From Aquibium microcysteis (GTDB taxonomy: Bacteria > Pseudomonadota > Alphaproteobacteria > Rhizobiales > Rhizobiaceae): a stretch of 64,000 nucleotides of DNA. The notes beneath the pieces are model-generated. The model made no database searches, was not told where the DNA came from, and worked only from the letters and a program-made list of their open reading frames with translations. Below are positions 1 through 11,738 of this stretch, piece after piece. Numbering within the stretch: position 1 is the first letter of the stretch; each line of letters begins with the position of its first letter. The stretch lies in NCBI RefSeq assembly GCF_014495845.1, contig NZ_CP061080.1:733001-797000 (forward strand), in the 5' to 3' direction. Both the position numbers and the translations under genes were made by a program.

Positions 1-714
1 CTGTTCATCTCCGCGGGGTCCGGCGTCACGCCGATGATGTCGATGCTGCGCTGGTTTTCCGACTGCGCGCCGTGGTCCGACGTCGCCTTCGTCAACTGCG
101 CGCGGCGGCCCGAGGAGATCATCTTCCGCAAGGAGCTCGAGCTTCTGGGCAGCCGGATGCCCGGCCTGTCGCTCGGCTTCCTGATCGAGGAGCGGTCGAG
201 CCGCGAGAGCTGGTTCGGCCACATGGGCCGCATCGACGCCGTGCGCCTGCCGCTGCTGTCGCCCGACTTCCGCGAGCGCGAGGTGTTCTGCTGCGGCCCC
301 GATCCCTTCATGCGCGCGGTGCGCGGCATGCTGGAAGCCTCGGGCTTCGACATGACGCACTACCACCAGGAGAGCTTTGCCGCGCCGGCTCCGGCTCCGG
401 CGCCGGTGGATGTCGAGGCGCTGGCGGCCGAGGACGGCGCGCCGGTGCAGGAGGCGCTGCCGATCCGCTTCTCCCTGTCGGACGCCAGCGGCGAATGCCT
501 GCCCGGCCAGACGATCCTCCAGGCGGCGCGGGCGGCGGGCGTGCGCATTCCGGCCGCCTGCGAGTTCGGGCTGTGCGGCACCTGCAAGACGATGAAGCTC
601 TCAGGGGAGGTCGAGATGGCGCACAATGGCGGCATCCTCGACGACGAGATCGCCGAGGGCTTCATCCTCGCCTGCTGTTCGAAGCCGCTGACGGCGGTGG
701 AGGTCGCGGCATGA
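1..714 (+). CDS. gbcB: Glycine-betaine demethylase-type ferredoxin reductase, 3' part
   Basis: The frame is open from base 1, so the N-terminus lies upstream of the window. The visible 237 residues begin inside the reductase domain at the pyridine-nucleotide site (SAGSGVTPM). The NAD-domain motif FCCGPDPFM follows near residue 97. After an Ala/Pro-rich linker (about residues 122-132) comes a plant-type 2Fe-2S ferredoxin domain with cluster cysteines at about 187, 192 and 195 (CEFGLCGTC) and a final Cys in the ILACC segment. FAD-NAD reductase plus C-terminal ferredoxin is the architecture of the reductase that feeds electrons to Rieske oxygenases such as glycine-betaine demethylase. The oxygenase partner is not visible, so another Rieske oxygenase reductase is possible. 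Confidence 0.75.
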   Translation: MFISAGSGVTPMMSMLRWFSDCAPWSDVAFVNCARRPEEIIFRKELELLGSRMPGLSLGFLIEERSSRESWFGHMGRIDAVRLPLLSPDFREREVFCCGPDPFMRAVRGMLEASGFDMTHYHQESFAAPAPAPAPVDVEALAAEDGAPVQEALPIRFSLSDASGECLPGQTILQAARAAGVRIPAACEFGLCGTCKTMKLSGEVEMAHNGGILDDEIAEGFILACCSKPLTAVEVAA

Positions 715-962
715 CCGGCCGCGATCCCGACGCCTCGCCCACGCGGTCGAGCCCGCCCCGCGCGGGCGGACGGACACGCGTCTCGCCGCTGCCGCCGCCC
801 GACGAGGTCTTCGCCGACTGGCTCCTGTCGGTGCCGCATGGAGAGGATCTCGCCGCGGCCGCCCGCCGCCAGGTCGAGCTGATCGACGCGCGAGGCCAGT
901 CGCATCCCGACGTCGCGTGCCTGCGCCTGCTGCTGGTCGCCGTCGCGGGGGAGGGCGCGTAG
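711..962 (+). CDS. Small protein of unknown function
   Basis: Encodes 83 residues. The ATG overlaps the end of the reductase gene by 4 bases, which suggests translational coupling. The N-terminus is rich in Arg, Pro and Ser. The C-terminal half (from VFADWLLSVPHGED) looks like a compact helical domain. There is no signal peptide, membrane segment or metal-binding motif. I do not recognise the family. Coupling to the reductase suggests a link to one-carbon or betaine catabolism, but that is inference only. Confidence 0.55.
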   Translation: MTGRDPDASPTRSSPPRAGGRTRVSPLPPPDEVFADWLLSVPHGEDLAAAARRQVELIDARGQSHPDVACLRLLLVAVAGEGA

Positions 963-990
963 CCGCCCCGGCCCGTTCCGGCGCGCCGTC

Positions 991-1031
991 CGGAAATCCG
1001 AACAGGTCCGCCAAAGCCGTTCGGAATTCCT
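991..1031. promoter_or_regulatory. Paired dyads, candidate activator sites upstream of mrp
   Basis: Two similar inverted-repeat motifs, CGGAAATCCG (991-1000) and CGGAATTCCT (1022-1031), begin 31 bases apart, close to three helical turns. They lie about 60-100 bases upstream of the sigma-54-type promoter at 1087. A third short dyad, GTTTCCGAAAC, sits at 1076-1086 directly against the -24 element. Spacing and position suit enhancer sites for an NtrC-family activator. The link to the regulator at 9162 is inference. Confidence 0.45.
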
Positions 1032-1086
1032 GACGCCCGCGGCCGGGAACCTGGCCAAGATCTTGAAATAACGACGTTTCCGAAAC

Positions 1087-1102
1087 TGGCACGCCCCATG
1101 CA
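1087..1102 (+). promoter_or_regulatory. Sigma-54 (-24/-12) promoter of the mrp operon
   Basis: The sequence TGGCACGCCCCATGCA matches the RpoN consensus TGGCACG-N4-TTGCA at every defined position except one (A for T in the -12 element). The invariant GG and GC are correctly 12 bases apart. The expected start site is near 1113, leaving a short leader before the GTG at 1132. No good sigma-70 promoter is evident in the 963-1131 gap. Confidence 0.7.
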
Positions 1103-1131
1103 AGGGGAGGGCGACCAGCGAAGGGAACATC

Positions 1132-3453
1132 GTGGACATGGCTTGGATCATCCTCATTGCACTGGCGGGCGCGGCCATCGCGCGGCCCGCTGCCGAGCTG
1201 CTGGGCAAGGCCTCCGGCTGGGTGATGAGCCTGGTGCCGCTCGCCCTGTTCGTCATGATCCTGCAGCACGCGGGCGACGTGGCCGACGGCGGCGCGGTGA
1301 TGTCGACGATCTCGTGGGTGCCGTCGCTGGGCGTCGACGTCACCCTGCGGCTCGACGGCTTCTCCATGCTCTTTTCGCTGCTGATCACCGGCATCGGCAC
1401 GCTGGTGACGATCTATGCCGGCGCCTATTTCGCCGAAAAGCCCGTGGCCGACATGGGCCGCTTCCTGGCGCTGATCCTGCTGTTCATGGCGGCCATGCTC
1501 GGCACCGTGCTGTCCGACGATCTGATCGTCATGTTCGTCTTCTGGGAGCTGACGAGCCTCACCTCCTTCATGCTGATCGGCTTCGACGGCCACAAGCCGG
1601 AGGCGCGCAAGGCGGCGATCCAGTCGCTGCTGGTCACCGGCGGCGGCGGGCTGGTGCTGTTCGCGGGCATCCTGCTGATCGGCATGACGCTCGGCACCTT
1701 CTCCTTCACCGAGGTTCTTTCGCGTTCCGGCGAACTCGTCGCCAGCCCCTGGGCCGGCGTGATCGCCGCGCTGATCATGATCGGCGCCTTCACCAAGTCG
1801 GCGCAGGTGCCGTTCCACTTCTGGCTGCCCAACGCCATGGCCGCGCCGACGCCGGCGTCCGCCTACCTGCACTCCGCCACCATGGTGAAGCTCGGCATCT
1901 TCCTGCTCGCCCGCTTCGACGCGGTGTTCGCGACCATGCCGGCCTTCGGCACGACCCTGGTGGTCGTCGGCTCCCTGACCATGACGGTGGCCGCGCTGAA
2001 GGCGCTGCGGGCGGAGGGCTACAAGGCGGTGCTGGCGCACTCGACCGTCGCCTCGCTCGGCATCCTGGTCATGCTGATCGGGCTCGACGGGGAGGTGGCG
2101 GCGGTGGCGACCGTCGGGTTCATCCTGGCGCACGCGCTCTACAAGGCGGCGCTGTTCTTCTGCGCCGGCACCGCGATCCACGCCACCGGCGAGACCAGCC
2201 TGCGCAAGCTCGGCGGCCTCGCCCGCTTCCTGCCGGTGACGGCGGTGGCCGCCGTGCTGGCCAGCCTCAGCATGGCCGGCCTGCCACCCTTCGTCGGCTT
2301 CATCTCAAAGGAATACCTCTTCGAGGCGCAGCTCACCAACGGCTGGAACGTCGTGCCGATCGTCGTCGCCGTGCTGGTCAACGCGGTGATGTGCGGCGTG
2401 GCGGGCGTCGTCTCGATCAAGCCGTTCTATTTCAAGAGCCACCGCGTCGATGCCGTGAAGCACGGCGAGACGCCCGGTCTCCTCGTCGGCCCGCTGCTGC
2501 TGGCGACCGGCGGCGTCGTCATCGGCCTCTTCCCTGGCGGCATCGGCGACCTGCTGATCGGCCCGGCGGCCTCCGCCCTCCACGGCAGCCCGATCGACGT
2601 CTCGTTCAAGCTCTGGCACGGGCTGACGCCGATGCTGGTGCTGAGCGCCCTGGTGGTTTCGATCGGTGTCGCCATCGTCGTCTGGTGGGACGCCATCCAC
2701 GACCGCCTGCGCCGCCACGACCGGCTGTTCCGCCTGATCGGCGACGGCGGCTACCACTTCGTCGTCGACGGGACCCTCGAGATCGCGCGTGCCTCGACCC
2801 GCCTGCTGCAGAACGGCGACCAGCGCCGCTACACCGCGGTCGTCGTGGCCGTTGTGGTGGCGGGGCTGGCGATCGCGCTCTTCGCCGGCCCGGCGGGTTT
2901 CTACATCGCCGCGCCCGACGGGTCGCTGCGCGTCTCGGTGACCCTCGTCCTGGCGCTGAGTGCCGCCGGCGCGGTCGCCACCGTGCTCGCCCGCTCGCTG
3001 ATCGCGGCGCTCGTCTCGGTCGGCATCGTCGGCTTCGCGGTCGCCGTCATCTTCATGCTGAACGGCGCGCCGGACCTCGCCCTGACGCAGATCGCGGTGG
3101 AGACGCTTCTCGTCATCCTGCTGACGGCGGTGCTGCTGCGCCTGCCTGCGCGGCAGCGCCACTCGCGGACCACCGGGGAGCGGCGCCGAGACGCGGCGCT
3201 GGCGACGGCCTTCGGCCTGGTCATCTTCCTCGCCGTCGCCAGCATGAGCGCCATCCCGATCGACATGAGCCTGACCGAGTATTTCGGCCAGACGAGCTAC
3301 CTCGAGGGCTTCGGCCGCAACGTCGTCAACGTGATCCTGGTCGATTACCGCGCCATCGACACGCTGGGCGAGATCGCCGTCGTCGCCTTCGCCACCATCG
3401 CCGCCTGGGCGCTGCTGCGTGGCAGCGGCGCCAGGGTGCGGACCAAGGAGTAG
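1132..3453 (+). CDS. mrpA: Mrp Na+(K+)/H+ antiporter subunit A
   Basis: Encodes 773 residues of almost continuous membrane helices, the largest subunit of the seven-part Mrp cation/proton antiporter in the inner membrane. The N-terminal two thirds resemble complex I subunit NuoL. They carry a conserved membrane Glu in FWELTSLTSF (about residue 140) and Lys in TKSAQVPFHFW (about 222), both expected in proton translocation. The last 150 residues form the MrpA-specific MbhD/MbhE-like helices. GTG at 1132 is preferred because AAGGGA lies five bases upstream; ATG at 1138 is the alternative. It is the first of seven mrp genes in standard order and follows a sigma-54-type promoter. Confidence 0.95.
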   Translation: MDMAWIILIALAGAAIARPAAELLGKASGWVMSLVPLALFVMILQHAGDVADGGAVMSTISWVPSLGVDVTLRLDGFSMLFSLLITGIGTLVTIYAGAYFAEKPVADMGRFLALILLFMAAMLGTVLSDDLIVMFVFWELTSLTSFMLIGFDGHKPEARKAAIQSLLVTGGGGLVLFAGILLIGMTLGTFSFTEVLSRSGELVASPWAGVIAALIMIGAFTKSAQVPFHFWLPNAMAAPTPASAYLHSATMVKLGIFLLARFDAVFATMPAFGTTLVVVGSLTMTVAALKALRAEGYKAVLAHSTVASLGILVMLIGLDGEVAAVATVGFILAHALYKAALFFCAGTAIHATGETSLRKLGGLARFLPVTAVAAVLASLSMAGLPPFVGFISKEYLFEAQLTNGWNVVPIVVAVLVNAVMCGVAGVVSIKPFYFKSHRVDAVKHGETPGLLVGPLLLATGGVVIGLFPGGIGDLLIGPAASALHGSPIDVSFKLWHGLTPMLVLSALVVSIGVAIVVWWDAIHDRLRRHDRLFRLIGDGGYHFVVDGTLEIARASTRLLQNGDQRRYTAVVVAVVVAGLAIALFAGPAGFYIAAPDGSLRVSVTLVLALSAAGAVATVLARSLIAALVSVGIVGFAVAVIFMLNGAPDLALTQIAVETLLVILLTAVLLRLPARQRHSRTTGERRRDAALATAFGLVIFLAVASMSAIPIDMSLTEYFGQTSYLEGFGRNVVNVILVDYRAIDTLGEIAVVAFATIAAWALLRGSGARVRTKE

Positions 3454-3457
3454 TCCC

Positions 3458-3862
3458 ATGCAGATCATCTTCGCCACCATGTCGCGGCTGTTTTTCGTGC
3501 TGATGATCGGCGTGTCGCTGTTCATGCTGTTTCGCGGCCACAACGAGCCCGGCGGCGGCTTCATCGGCGGCCTGATCGCGGCCCTCGGCTTCGCGCTGCT
3601 GGCCATGGCCCGCGACGTGGAGACGGCCAGGCGGGCGCTCGTCGTCCATCCGGTCGCGCTGATGGGCGGCGGGCTGCTCCTGTCCTTCGTCAGCGGCCTG
3701 CCGGGCCTCCTGTCCGATCGCTCCTTCCTCACCCACTGGTGGATGGAGATCGGCTCCACCCATCTCGGCACAGCCACGACCTTCGACATCGGCGTCTACT
3801 GCGTCGTCGTCGGCGGCGTGCTGTGCCTCGTCTTCCGCCTCTATGAAGGGATCGAGCAGTGA
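3458..3862 (+). CDS. mrpB: Mrp antiporter subunit B
   Basis: Encodes 134 residues with four predicted membrane helices, the usual size of MrpB. The signature stretch RGHNEPGGGFIGGLIAA is present near residue 28. The ATG lies four bases after the mrpA stop. An upstream ATG in the same frame would overlap mrpA and was not chosen because family members begin at MQIIF-like sequences. It is an integral part of the antiporter complex. Confidence 0.93.
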   Translation: MQIIFATMSRLFFVLMIGVSLFMLFRGHNEPGGGFIGGLIAALGFALLAMARDVETARRALVVHPVALMGGGLLLSFVSGLPGLLSDRSFLTHWWMEIGSTHLGTATTFDIGVYCVVVGGVLCLVFRLYEGIEQ

Positions 3863-4237
3863 ACCTCGTCTACGCCTTCGCCATCGCCGCCCAGATGGGC
3901 TGCGGCGTCTATCTGCTGCTGTCGCGCCACGGCATGCGCATCCTGATCGGCATCGTGCTCCTGTCGACGGCGACCAACCTGCTGATCTTCGTGGCCGGCG
4001 GCCTGCGTTTCACCGCGCCGCCGGTGATCGAGCCGGGCCTGCAGGTGCTGGCCGCCGAAACCGCCAACGCGCTGCCGCAGGCGCTGATCCTGACCGCCAT
4101 CGTCATCGGCTTCGCGCTCGTCTCCTTCGCCGCCGCGCTGATGCTGAAGACCTACCGCTCCGTGGGCTCGGTGATCACCAGCGACCACACCGACGCAGAG
4201 GCGCTCGGCAGCCCGTTCGCCAAGGAGGCGCCGCGCA

Positions 4238-4245
<8 letters not shown>
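3859..4245 (+). CDS. mrpC: Mrp antiporter subunit C (NuoK-like)
   Basis: Encodes 128 residues with three membrane helices, homologous to complex I NuoK. The motif GCGVYLLLSRHGMRILIG, followed by a second helix with TNLLIF, is typical of MrpC. The ATG overlaps the mrpB stop by four bases. The C-terminal hydrophilic tail (about residues 100-128) has the expected length for the family. Confidence 0.93.
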
Positions 4246-5754
<1,509 letters not shown>

Positions 5755-5758
<4 letters not shown>

Positions 5759-6093
5759 CCGCCATTGCCGCCCGCGCCTTCCAGGTGACCTCGCTCGCCG
5801 CCATCTTCCTGAAGGAGCTCGTCGTCTCGTCGGTCGCCGTCGCCCGCTCTGTGCTGGGCGCGAAGGACGCCTCGTCCCCGGCCATCATCGCCGTGCCGAT
5901 CGGGCTGCGCACCGCCGCAGGGGTCACGACGCTCGCCAACTGCGTCAGCCTGACGCCCGGAACCACGTCGCTGCATGTCAGCGAGGACATGTCGACCCTC
6001 TACATCCACGTGCTCGACGCGCCCTCGGCCGACGAGGTGATCGCGTCGATCAAGTCGACGTTCGAGGCCCGCATCAAGGAGATTGAAGGATGA
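5755..6093 (+). CDS. mrpE: Mrp antiporter subunit E
   Basis: Encodes 112 residues, on the short side for MrpE (often about 150). The N-terminal hydrophobic portion, with FLKELVVSSVAVAR, is followed by the conserved periplasm/cytosol domain containing LANCVSLTPGTTSL and YIHVLD. One of the two N-terminal helices usual in larger homologues may be missing, as in other compact versions. It overlaps mrpD and mrpF by four bases each. Confidence 0.9.
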
Positions 6094-6383
6094 TCGAATT
6101 TCTGGACACCCATCTGCCGACGATCGCGGCCGTGCTCATCACAGTGCTGATGCTGCCGCTCGGCATGTCGGCCCTGCGCATGGCGACGGGTCCCGGCTAT
6201 GCGGACCGCTTCATCGCGCTCGACATGCTGACCGGCATCGCCGTGGCGGTGGCCTGCCTGACGATGATCGTCACCGGCCGGCGCGAATTCCTCGACATCG
6301 CCTTCGGCATCGCGCTCATCGGCTTCCTCGCCACCTGCTCGCTGTCGGCGCTGCTCGAGAAGAAGAAGGGAGAGAACCGATGA
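6090..6383 (+). CDS. mrpF: Mrp antiporter subunit F
   Basis: Encodes 97 residues with three membrane helices. The conserved GPGYADRFIALDMLTGIAV segment near residue 35 contains the membrane Asp characteristic of MrpF. The C-terminus is a short Lys-rich tail (EKKKGENR). The stop overlaps the next ATG (ATGA). Confidence 0.93.
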   Translation: MIEFLDTHLPTIAAVLITVLMLPLGMSALRMATGPGYADRFIALDMLTGIAVAVACLTMIVTGRREFLDIAFGIALIGFLATCSLSALLEKKKGENR

Positions 6384-7645
6384 TCGTCGTTTCCGTCCTG
6401 CTCAAGCTCCTCGGCGTCGGCTTCCTCTGCATTGCCGGCATCGGCGTGATGCGGCTTTCCGATCCGTTCCAGCGCATGCATGCCGCCACCAAGGCCGGCA
6501 CGCTGGGCGCCGGGCTGGTCATCCTGGGGTCGGTGATCTCGCATGGCGCGACCGACGCGACCGTCATGGGGCTCCTGACGATCGTGTTCCTGCTCCTGAC
6601 CGTGCCGGTGGCCGGCCATCTCCTCGGCCGTGCGTCGTACATGTCGGGCGCCCGGCTCTCGCTGCGCGGCGATGACGCGCTGGCCGGCGTGCTGGAGCGG
6701 TCGGACCGCTCGCTCGACGAGCGTCTCGCCTGGCTGCCGTCCAGGACCGCTGCGCCCGGGGCCACTACGGCGACTCTTCGGCCGGCTCCGTCGCCGAAGA
6801 AACGTGATCGGTCCGCGCCGCGTCCGGCACCGGTCGTCTCGCTTCCATCCATCGAGGCCGTCCGGTTCGCGGTGATCCAGGGGCAGGTGCCGGCCGTCGC
6901 GGCCCGCGCATGCGCCATCGCCCGGCGGCTCCGGTCCGACCTGTCGGCGCATGTCATCATCGATACGGGCGCCATCGAATGCGCGGCCGACCCGGCCGGC
7001 GCGCGCCAGCTGATCCGCGAGCGCGCCAGCGAAGCCATCCGCGACATGCGCGCCTGCATGGAAGGGAGCGGCGGTGAGGCGGCGCTGAACTACGACGAGG
7101 GCGATCCCGAGCGGCTGCTCGCGACGTCCGACCCGGGCCGCGTGCTCCTGGTGCTGCCCTGCGAGGGCTGGTTCCACCACCAGGTCGAGGTGCGCCGCGA
7201 CCAGACGACATGGGATCCCGACGGTCTCCTGCGCCTGCCGATGGTGCATCGGGGTCCGGTGCTCTTCGTCTCTCCGGATGCACCCGTTCCGGCCCGGGGG
7301 ACGATCGTCGTTCGCGACCGCGACGAGCGGCATCTGCCGGCTCTCGTCGAATGGGCACTGGCCGGCGAGCTTTGGCCGGCGTCCCACATCGTCCATGTCG
7401 GACCAGCCGGTGCCGACGGCGGCGACGAGGTCGAGGCGATCGCGCACCGCTTCGGTTGCAGCTTCGAACGCCGGATCGTCGCGACCGACGACTGCGCCAT
7501 CCCCGAGGACATCCGCCTGCCGCGCGCGGTGATCCTCGGCCAGGCGCCGCGCCCGCTGCGCACCAGCTGGTTCGGCAGCCACTGGCGCCGCCGGATCGCG
7601 CCGGACGCCCCCTGCGAGGTGCTGCTGATGGAGGCACCGGACTGA
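6380..7645 (+). CDS. mrpG: Mrp antiporter subunit G with a long USP-like C-terminal extension
   Basis: Encodes 421 residues, against about 100-130 for a normal MrpG. Residues 1-95 are a standard three-helix MrpG with FQRMHAATKAGTLGAGL. A Ser/Pro/Arg-rich linker (about 120-160) leads to a soluble region of about 260 residues built as two alternating beta/alpha units. These include AVIQGQVPAVAARACAIAR, GPVLFVSPDAPVP and a final CEVLLMEAP strand, resembling the universal-stress-protein fold. The extension reads in the same frame with no internal stop, so this is a true fusion. A cytosolic sensing or nucleotide-binding role is inference; ATP-site motifs are not obvious. Confidence 0.85.
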   Translation: MIVVSVLLKLLGVGFLCIAGIGVMRLSDPFQRMHAATKAGTLGAGLVILGSVISHGATDATVMGLLTIVFLLLTVPVAGHLLGRASYMSGARLSLRGDDALAGVLERSDRSLDERLAWLPSRTAAPGATTATLRPAPSPKKRDRSAPRPAPVVSLPSIEAVRFAVIQGQVPAVAARACAIARRLRSDLSAHVIIDTGAIECAADPAGARQLIRERASEAIRDMRACMEGSGGEAALNYDEGDPERLLATSDPGRVLLVLPCEGWFHHQVEVRRDQTTWDPDGLLRLPMVHRGPVLFVSPDAPVPARGTIVVRDRDERHLPALVEWALAGELWPASHIVHVGPAGADGGDEVEAIAHRFGCSFERRIVATDDCAIPEDIRLPRAVILGQAPRPLRTSWFGSHWRRRIAPDAPCEVLLMEAPD

Positions 7646-7722
7646 TCGCGTCGCGCGTCGGCGGGGCACGCGGCGACAGGTCGCTGGCCCTGACCCGCGC
7701 GGCTGGTCTAGCTTGACGCACC

Positions 7723-9159
7723 ATGCGCCCGACTCCGAAGCCCACCCTGCCGCTCACCTTCGCGCTGCCGCTCTTCGTGGCGCTGGCGATGTTCGTCGTC
7801 GCCGTCGGCACGACCCAGATCGGCGTGCGCATCCTGAAGGCCAATGACGAGACCGCTCTGCGCGATCAGGCCGTGGTCTTCCTCGACGCCGTCGCCGGCA
7901 ACATCGCGGCCGAGACCGACGAATCGCCAGACGCGGTGCGCCGGCAGATGGCGGCCTCGCTGATCTTCCGGACCGCGCTTCTGGAACAGGCGATTGCCGC
8001 ACGATGGGTCGGGACGATGGGCACAGCGCAGACCGTGGTGCTCGGCGAACCGACCCATGAGGAGCGGCTGATCGCGGCGCTGGACGAGGCGCCCGACATC
8101 GGGCCGGACGCCGTGTCGGAATGGAACGACCCCGGCAACGCGGTATTGCTGGTGCTGCGCACCTATGCGCTCGGCGAGGGGGTCCTTCTGCTGGCTGCCA
8201 CCTTCGACACGACGACGATCCTCGACGCCGCCGAGACGGCGTTCCGCCTGACGATCGGCATCGACGTCCTGGTTGCGATCCTGGCCGCCCTGACGGTCTA
8301 TGTCATCGCCCGTCGCGTGCTCTCGCCGCTGGATGGCTTCATCAGCCGGCTGGCCCACAGCGAGGACGGCGCGGTTGCTTCCGCAGGCCTTCGCCGCGGG
8401 CACGAACTGCAGCGGCTGGAGGCCGCCCTGGCGCTGCGCGAGCGGTCGGAGGCCGACCGCGCCAGGATCGTCGAGCAGATGGCGCAGCAGGAGCGCGACG
8501 CGCTCCTGGCGCGGATGGCGGCGGCCATCGCCCACGAGGTGCGCAACCCGCTGGCGGGGCTGAAGAACGGCGTCTCGACGCTGCGCCGCTTCGGCGACCA
8601 GCCGCAGGTGCGCCAGCAGACGGTCGACCTGCTCGACAGCGGGCTGGACAGCATCGGCCGCGTCGTCGACGTGACCCTGTCGACCTACCGCCGCAGGCCG
8701 GGCAGGACGTCGCTCGTCGCGCGCGACATCCGCGACCTCGAACTGCTGATCCTGCCGACAGCGCAGCGCGCGGAAGTGACGCTGCGATGGGACCTCGACG
8801 AGACCGTGGTCATCGACGTCGACGTCGACGCGCTCAGGCAGATCCTGGTGAACCTCTTGCTGAACTCGGTCGGCGTCTCGCCTCCCGGCAGCGAAATCGC
8901 CATCACGCTCGCGCACGCCGCGGACGGGCGGTCCGTCGCCATCGGCATCGCCGACCAGGGCAGCGGCATGCCGCCCGAAGTCGTGGCCGCGATCGTCTCC
9001 GGCCAGATGGACGAGATCCCGATGGAGCGCAGCATCGGCCTGTGGGTGGTGTCGAACCTCGTGCAGCGCATCGGCGCCAGCCTGTCGATCCGCAGCGAGG
9101 AGGGGCGCGGCACGACCGTGACCCTGTCGCTTCCTTCACGCACCGAAAGCGGGAGCTAG
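7723..9159 (+). CDS. Membrane sensor histidine kinase
   Basis: Encodes 478 residues. A first membrane helix (about 8-28) and a second (about 165-190) enclose an extracytoplasmic sensor domain of about 135 residues. A HAMP-like linker, a HisKA domain with phospho-acceptor His at about 271 (AIAHEVRNPLAG) and a HATPase domain with N box (NLLLNSVGVSP) and G box (GIADQGSGMP) follow. The H-box sequence is of the NtrB/DctB class that pairs with sigma-54 activators, consistent with the regulator two bases downstream. It lies 77 bases after the mrp operon in the same direction. The ligand is unknown; an ionic or pH signal is inferred from context. Confidence 0.9.
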   Translation: MRPTPKPTLPLTFALPLFVALAMFVVAVGTTQIGVRILKANDETALRDQAVVFLDAVAGNIAAETDESPDAVRRQMAASLIFRTALLEQAIAARWVGTMGTAQTVVLGEPTHEERLIAALDEAPDIGPDAVSEWNDPGNAVLLVLRTYALGEGVLLLAATFDTTTILDAAETAFRLTIGIDVLVAILAALTVYVIARRVLSPLDGFISRLAHSEDGAVASAGLRRGHELQRLEAALALRERSEADRARIVEQMAQQERDALLARMAAAIAHEVRNPLAGLKNGVSTLRRFGDQPQVRQQTVDLLDSGLDSIGRVVDVTLSTYRRRPGRTSLVARDIRDLELLILPTAQRAEVTLRWDLDETVVIDVDVDALRQILVNLLLNSVGVSPPGSEIAITLAHAADGRSVAIGIADQGSGMPPEVVAAIVSGQMDEIPMERSIGLWVVSNLVQRIGASLSIRSEEGRGTTVTLSLPSRTESGS

Positions 9160-9161
9160 CC

Positions 9162-10493
<1,332 letters not shown>

Positions 10494-10574
10494 CGCGACG
10501 CTGGCGGCGCGGCGCCGGCCGGAGGCCCACGCTTCCCGTCCGAGCCTGCCGCTGCGACCGACGCGGTGCTTCCG

Positions 10575-11666
10575 TCAGGGCCGGTCGAGGCTGGTCATGT
10601 CGATCTCGACCCGCTCGGCGAGGCTTTCGAGACTGTCGTACAGAAGCTGCAGCATGTAGGACGGATTGTGGACGTAGCCGCCAGGATCCTTTGCGGCGAC
10701 CTGATAATTGTAGGCGGCCTTGAGCAGACGCGGCGTCCAGCTCCGGTAGCGGTTGGGGAAGACCGCTTCGTCCGGGCCGATCTGCCCGTCGGCGTTCGTA
10801 TCGGCGAAGAAATAGGGAAAGGTCTCCTTCGCATAGCCGATCGGCGCAGCGGACACGTCCGCGGCGTAGGCCTGGATGGCGTCGCCCAGCCGGGCGTGCA
10901 GACCCATGATCTCCGAATGAATACCGTCCGCCGCATTGCCGTCCCCGTCGAAATCGGAATGGCGCATCCGGATGGCGCGGACGTCCCCGACGCCGCGATG
11001 GCAGGTCAGGCAGGGTTCCAGTTCCACCGTCGTCGCGTGCGGCTCGTGACAGTCCACGCAGGCGCTGGCACTCGGCACGTGGTGGAAGCGTCCCGAATAG
11101 CGGCGGCCGGGATACTGATAGCCGCCCCGCACCTGCGATCCCTGCGCGACGGCCGCCGCCACGCCGTAGTGGACGTTGATGAAGCCGAGATCCGCCGACA
11201 CGGCGTCTTCCTCCAGCGATTGCGTCGCCGCTGCGACCGCGTCGGTCGAGGCCCGGCCCTGGTGGCACACGTTGCAGGTTGCGGAGGCCCCGAGCTCGTC
11301 GACGGTTACCCCGGACGGGAATGTCACGCTGTCGAGCGCCCCGGCCGCCGAATTGTGGCATGAAGCACAGCCGATGGGTGCGTTGATCGCCGCCGGCGCG
11401 TCGACGATGCCGGCCGCGCTTCCGTCCGCGCCGAGAAAATCGACGAAGCCGGGCTGCGAGTGGCATGCCGCGCACTGCACGGGCACCGCGCCCTCCTTGT
11501 TCCAGTAGGTGAAGGAGGGAGAATGATAGCTGCCATGCGGCGAAGCGAGCCAGGCATCCACCAGAGCGGACAGGGCGTCGTCCTGCTGGGCCGCAGCAGG
11601 GCCGCAGAGCCCAAGACCTACCAGCATCGAAACAAGAAATCTGCGGCTGAGCGTCACCAGACGCAT
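10575..11666 (-). CDS. Periplasmic pentaheme cytochrome c with an EF-hand-like loop
   Basis: Encodes 363 residues with a signal peptide ending near residue 26 (AAA-Q). Five heme-binding CXXCH motifs are visible: CAACH (65-69), CASCH (100-104), CNVCH (131-135), CVDCH (203-207) and CLTCH (219-223). The C-terminal third has no further hemes but contains DTNADGQIGPDE (289-300), a close match to a calcium-binding EF-hand loop. A second acidic DFDGDGNAADG stretch lies near 238. The gene is divergent from a flavin/heme reductase at 11839, so the two may form an electron-transfer pair across the membrane. The exact substrate is unknown. Confidence 0.85.
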   Translation of the reverse strand: MRLVTLSRRFLVSMLVGLGLCGPAAAQQDDALSALVDAWLASPHGSYHSPSFTYWNKEGAVPVQCAACHSQPGFVDFLGADGSAAGIVDAPAAINAPIGCASCHNSAAGALDSVTFPSGVTVDELGASATCNVCHQGRASTDAVAAATQSLEEDAVSADLGFINVHYGVAAAVAQGSQVRGGYQYPGRRYSGRFHHVPSASACVDCHEPHATTVELEPCLTCHRGVGDVRAIRMRHSDFDGDGNAADGIHSEIMGLHARLGDAIQAYAADVSAAPIGYAKETFPYFFADTNADGQIGPDEAVFPNRYRSWTPRLLKAAYNYQVAAKDPGGYVHNPSYMLQLLYDSLESLAERVEIDMTSLDRP

Positions 11667-11738
11667 GGCTATCCTCCGGTCTCGGATTCACCGAATTCGA
11701 ACATCGCCGACAACCGATGACCGTTCCATGACCTGGAT

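Noticed and set aside
601..2181. Long minus-strand open frames opposite the mrp genes
   Set aside because: High-GC shadow frames with Arg/His/Asp/Gln-rich composition, opposite clearly conserved Mrp proteins.
11060..11090. TGGCAC motif resembling a sigma-54 promoter
   Set aside because: It lies inside the cytochrome coding sequence, has no correctly spaced TTGC element and faces no gene start.
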